Source of the DNA: an uncultured Pseudomonadales bacterium
GTDB taxonomy: Bacteria > Pseudomonadota > Gammaproteobacteria > Pseudomonadales > Azotimanducaceae
NCBI GenBank assembly: GCA_958296405.1
Contig: OY282519.1
Location: forward strand, 2,898,132-2,962,131
Reading direction: 5' to 3'
DNA length: 64,000 nt
Made by a program: the position numbers and the translations under genes. Under the pieces are notes generated by a model. That model had not been told where the DNA came from. It did not search any database and saw nothing but the letters and a program-made list of their open reading frames with translations. This document shows positions 62,233 to 64,000 of this stretch, piece after piece (within the stretch, counting starts at the first letter, position 1; each line of letters starts with the position of its first letter).

Positions 62233-64000
62233 AGCGATAGCGCAGCTTCACCACGAAGAGGTCGATCACCGGCTCGTTCAGCGCATCCCGGAACAAGTCA
62301 TCGAACGGCGCTTCGCCGCGGTCCGGCAAGTTGCTGCCACGGGTGTAGACGACGAAGAGGTCAGACAGCGGCGCGATCTGCCAACGATAACGAAGCTGCG
62401 CCGTCATCCGGCTGATGGTGAAGTCGTCGCTGGGCGCGCCGGGCGCCTTCGCCACGCGCAACAAGCTGCCGGGGCGCTCCGGCACCCGGTAGAACTCCTC
62501 CTCATCGGCGCGGATGCCGGCCCACTGCATGGTCAAGCGCAGTTGTTGGCGAGCGTTGATGAAGTAGTCCATGGCGAGGCGCGGCTGCCAATCCTTGGCG
62601 CTGAAGGAGGTGAACTCGCGGTCTTCCTGATGCAGGAGCCAGCCCTCCCGTTGGTTGTAGATGAAGTCCATGTCCAACGAAAAGCGGTGACCCGGCTTCA
62701 AGGTGAAGCCGACGCCGGCGCGGTAGTTCCAACCATCGAGATCTTCCCGAAACGCGCCGGCGATCACGCTCCAGCTAAAAGGCTTGCTGGTTTCCGTTCC
62801 ATAGCCAAGCTGCAGCTGCATCCGGTCGTCTTTGCGGTAGGTGCCGTTGCCGCGGCTCTCAAGGTCGTCCCAACCCGAAGGAAAGACATTGAGCTCTGTG
62901 CGCACTTCCGATCCGTTGTGGAACATCAGGCTGTTGCGAATGAACATGCCGCGGCGAATCGCGTGCCCTTCGTCGTTCACCCAGACGCCGGTAGTGACGC
63001 CGCTGCGCCACTGTCGAAAGCGGCGCATGCCGGAGCGGGTGTAGTCGAAACTGTAGCGCACGCCGCGCAGGTTGTTGCGATCTAGAAAGCCCAAGTCGTT
63101 GATGTTCAGCGCGTCGTCCGTGTAGTCCGCGCTGAAGCGATGGCGCACGCCACGCCGAGGCGTCCACGCAAGGTCCGTCATCACGCCGTAGCCGGTCTCC
63201 TGCCCATCTTCGGCGTCGTCGATGTCGCTTTGCAGGAGCTGCACATCCACCTTGACCTTCCCATTCGCGCTCAGATAGTGGCCATCCACGCCATGCACAA
63301 GCGCTTGGCGCTGCGGGTGATCGAGGATGGTGCCGATGTAGCCGACGGAACGACGTCCCTCGCCAACAGATTCCACCAAGCCACGCAGGACGCCAAAATC
63401 TCGCCCCTCGCCTTCCAACAGCACCTCCCTGCCAGCCCGCGTGCCGCGCAGCGTCGGCGTGTCTTCCAGCGCTGTCAGCACACCGTAGCGGAACGCGCCG
63501 GCCTGCCCGGTGAGCTTGGCGGCGCCAAGCAGCTCCGTCGGGCGCGCCTCCTCATGGCCCGCCACTTCCACGTCGCTCGGAATGGTCAGCAACGCCTTGC
63601 CGCCGATGCGCCGCGTGTTCAGCAAGGTGGTGGGCGGGCGCGTGAACGCCTCCTTGGTGGCGCGGGCGCCGATCGAGGAACTGGCGCCACTGGCGGTGCC
63701 GCTGCCGGGCCGCGGCGTGGCCGAACGGGGCGAAGTGAAGAAGATCTCGTTGCCCTCCACGAAGAAGAGCCGTTTCTCTGGGAAAAATGTCTCCCGGGAC
63801 GTGAGATTGACGACCACGTCGTCGGATTCCACCGAGCCGAAGTCTGGCGCGATGGCAGCGGTGACTTGGAAGTTCGACGACGGCCGCCAGAACACGTCGA
63901 GCCCCGTGTTCCAAATTTCATCGCTCGCCACCCGGTCGTAGGCGCCGGCCACATAAGGGAAGAGGGTGAGCTGGCGCTGCGGGGTGAGGTTGGAAAGCTT
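62222..64000 (-). CDS. DUF5916 domain outer-membrane beta-barrel-like protein (5' end cut by window edge), at least 592 aa
   Basis: Open to the right edge, so the N-terminus (usually a signal peptide and a carbohydrate-binding family 9-like domain) is missing. Visible: DVFWRPSSNFQVTAAIAPDF, SRETFFPEKRLFFVEGNEIF, then repeated beta-strand patterns ending in a typical outer-membrane C-terminal strand (DLFVVKLRYRFGS, aromatic-alternating). Function unknown; such proteins are often surface-exposed and may help uptake of polymers or hydrophobic compounds. Confidence 0.88.
   Translation of the reverse strand, partial: KLSNLTPQRQLTLFPYVAGAYDRVASDEIWNTGLDVFWRPSSNFQVTAAIAPDFGSVESDDVVVNLTSRETFFPEKRLFFVEGNEIFFTSPRSATPRPGSGTASGASSSIGARATKEAFTRPPTTLLNTRRIGGKALLTIPSDVEVAGHEEARPTELLGAAKLTGQAGAFRYGVLTALEDTPTLRGTRAGREVLLEGEGRDFGVLRGLVESVGEGRRSVGYIGTILDHPQRQALVHGVDGHYLSANGKVKVDVQLLQSDIDDAEDGQETGYGVMTDLAWTPRRGVRHRFSADYTDDALNINDLGFLDRNNLRGVRYSFDYTRSGMRRFRQWRSGVTTGVWVNDEGHAIRRGMFIRNSLMFHNGSEVRTELNVFPSGWDDLESRGNGTYRKDDRMQLQLGYGTETSKPFSWSVIAGAFREDLDGWNYRAGVGFTLKPGHRFSLDMDFIYNQREGWLLHQEDREFTSFSAKDWQPRLAMDYFINARQQLRLTMQWAGIRADEEEFYRVPERPGSLLRVAKAPGAPSDDFTISRMTAQLRYRWQIAPLSDLFVVYTRGSNLPDRGEAPFDDLFRDALNEPVIDLFVVKLRYRFGS

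Noticed and set aside
1-64000. tRNA, rRNA and CRISPR signals
   Set aside because: No convincing T-loop plus acceptor-stem arrangement, rRNA-like sequence or array of spaced direct repeats was seen by eye; a tRNAscan or CRISPR finder run could still find one.

Overview
This 64 kb window of high-GC DNA (roughly 64-65% by eye) looks like a gammaproteobacterial chromosome. The left end carries a block whose neighbours are conserved in that class: clpA-clpS, a cold-shock gene, icd, mnmA and purB. The cysB, rimO, thrH and E. coli-type icd products also fit. Genes are tightly packed, with many 4-base start/stop overlaps (ATGA, GTGA, TTGA) and frequent TTG or GTG starts. No rRNA, tRNA or CRISPR array was recognised by eye.

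Layout. 1-12 kb is mostly core: ClpAP protease with its adaptor, an inserted AAA ATPase, a cold-shock protein, icd with a downstream SDR, moaCDE (molybdopterin synthesis), mnmA, purB with an extra C-terminal acetyltransferase domain, isocitrate lyase (glyoxylate shunt) and thrH. 12.1-15.2 kb is an IS5-type element, bounded by facing terminal inverted repeats. Its transposase is split into an N-terminal and a C-terminal remnant around an apparently intact Eco29kI-like restriction-modification pair, a small unknown gene and an integrase fragment. 15.2-21.4 kb holds cysB, a PHP-type DUF3604 protein, a nucleotidase with a DUF465 protein, a VWA-like/DnaJ-like pair and TerB. 21.4-25.6 kb is an accessory island: a membrane-anchored PLD-like protein with a small membrane partner, a transposase-like remnant beside a perfect hairpin, an AT-richer PD-(D/E)XK protein and a frameshifted ATPase.

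25.6-44.5 kb holds rimO, a DUF35/thiolase-like pair, a NYN nuclease fused to a cold-shock domain, oxidoreductases (2-hydroxyacid dehydrogenase, Baeyer-Villiger-type monooxygenase, luciferase-like enzyme, Ldh_2 family) and a soluble NAD-linked molybdenum formate dehydrogenase (fdsGBA) with fdhD and mobA. A Coq4-like protein, a beta-carbonic anhydrase and a GST follow. moaCDE, mobA, fdhD and fdsGBA together cover several steps of making and loading a Mo enzyme. 44.7-47.0 kb has an uncharacterised two-gene unit, a strong candidate selenoprotein (in-frame TGA in a W-U-P-Y-C motif, followed by a SECIS-like hairpin) and an unlisted 59-residue gene.

47.2-64 kb is catabolic: two DsbA-like proteins, a luciferase-like enzyme and a seven-gene LIV-type ABC transporter operon with an acyl-CoA synthetase, an SIS-domain protein and a lipoprotein binding protein. 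Next come an enoyl-CoA hydratase, aldo/keto reductase, epoxide hydrolase, pyridoxamine-oxidase-like protein, MFS transporter and a DUF5916-type outer-membrane protein cut by the window edge. Together with the mid-window oxygenases this suggests use of hydrophobic or cyclic organic acids through CoA thioesters; the substrates cannot be read from the sequence. All family assignments rest on motif recognition, not on database searches.
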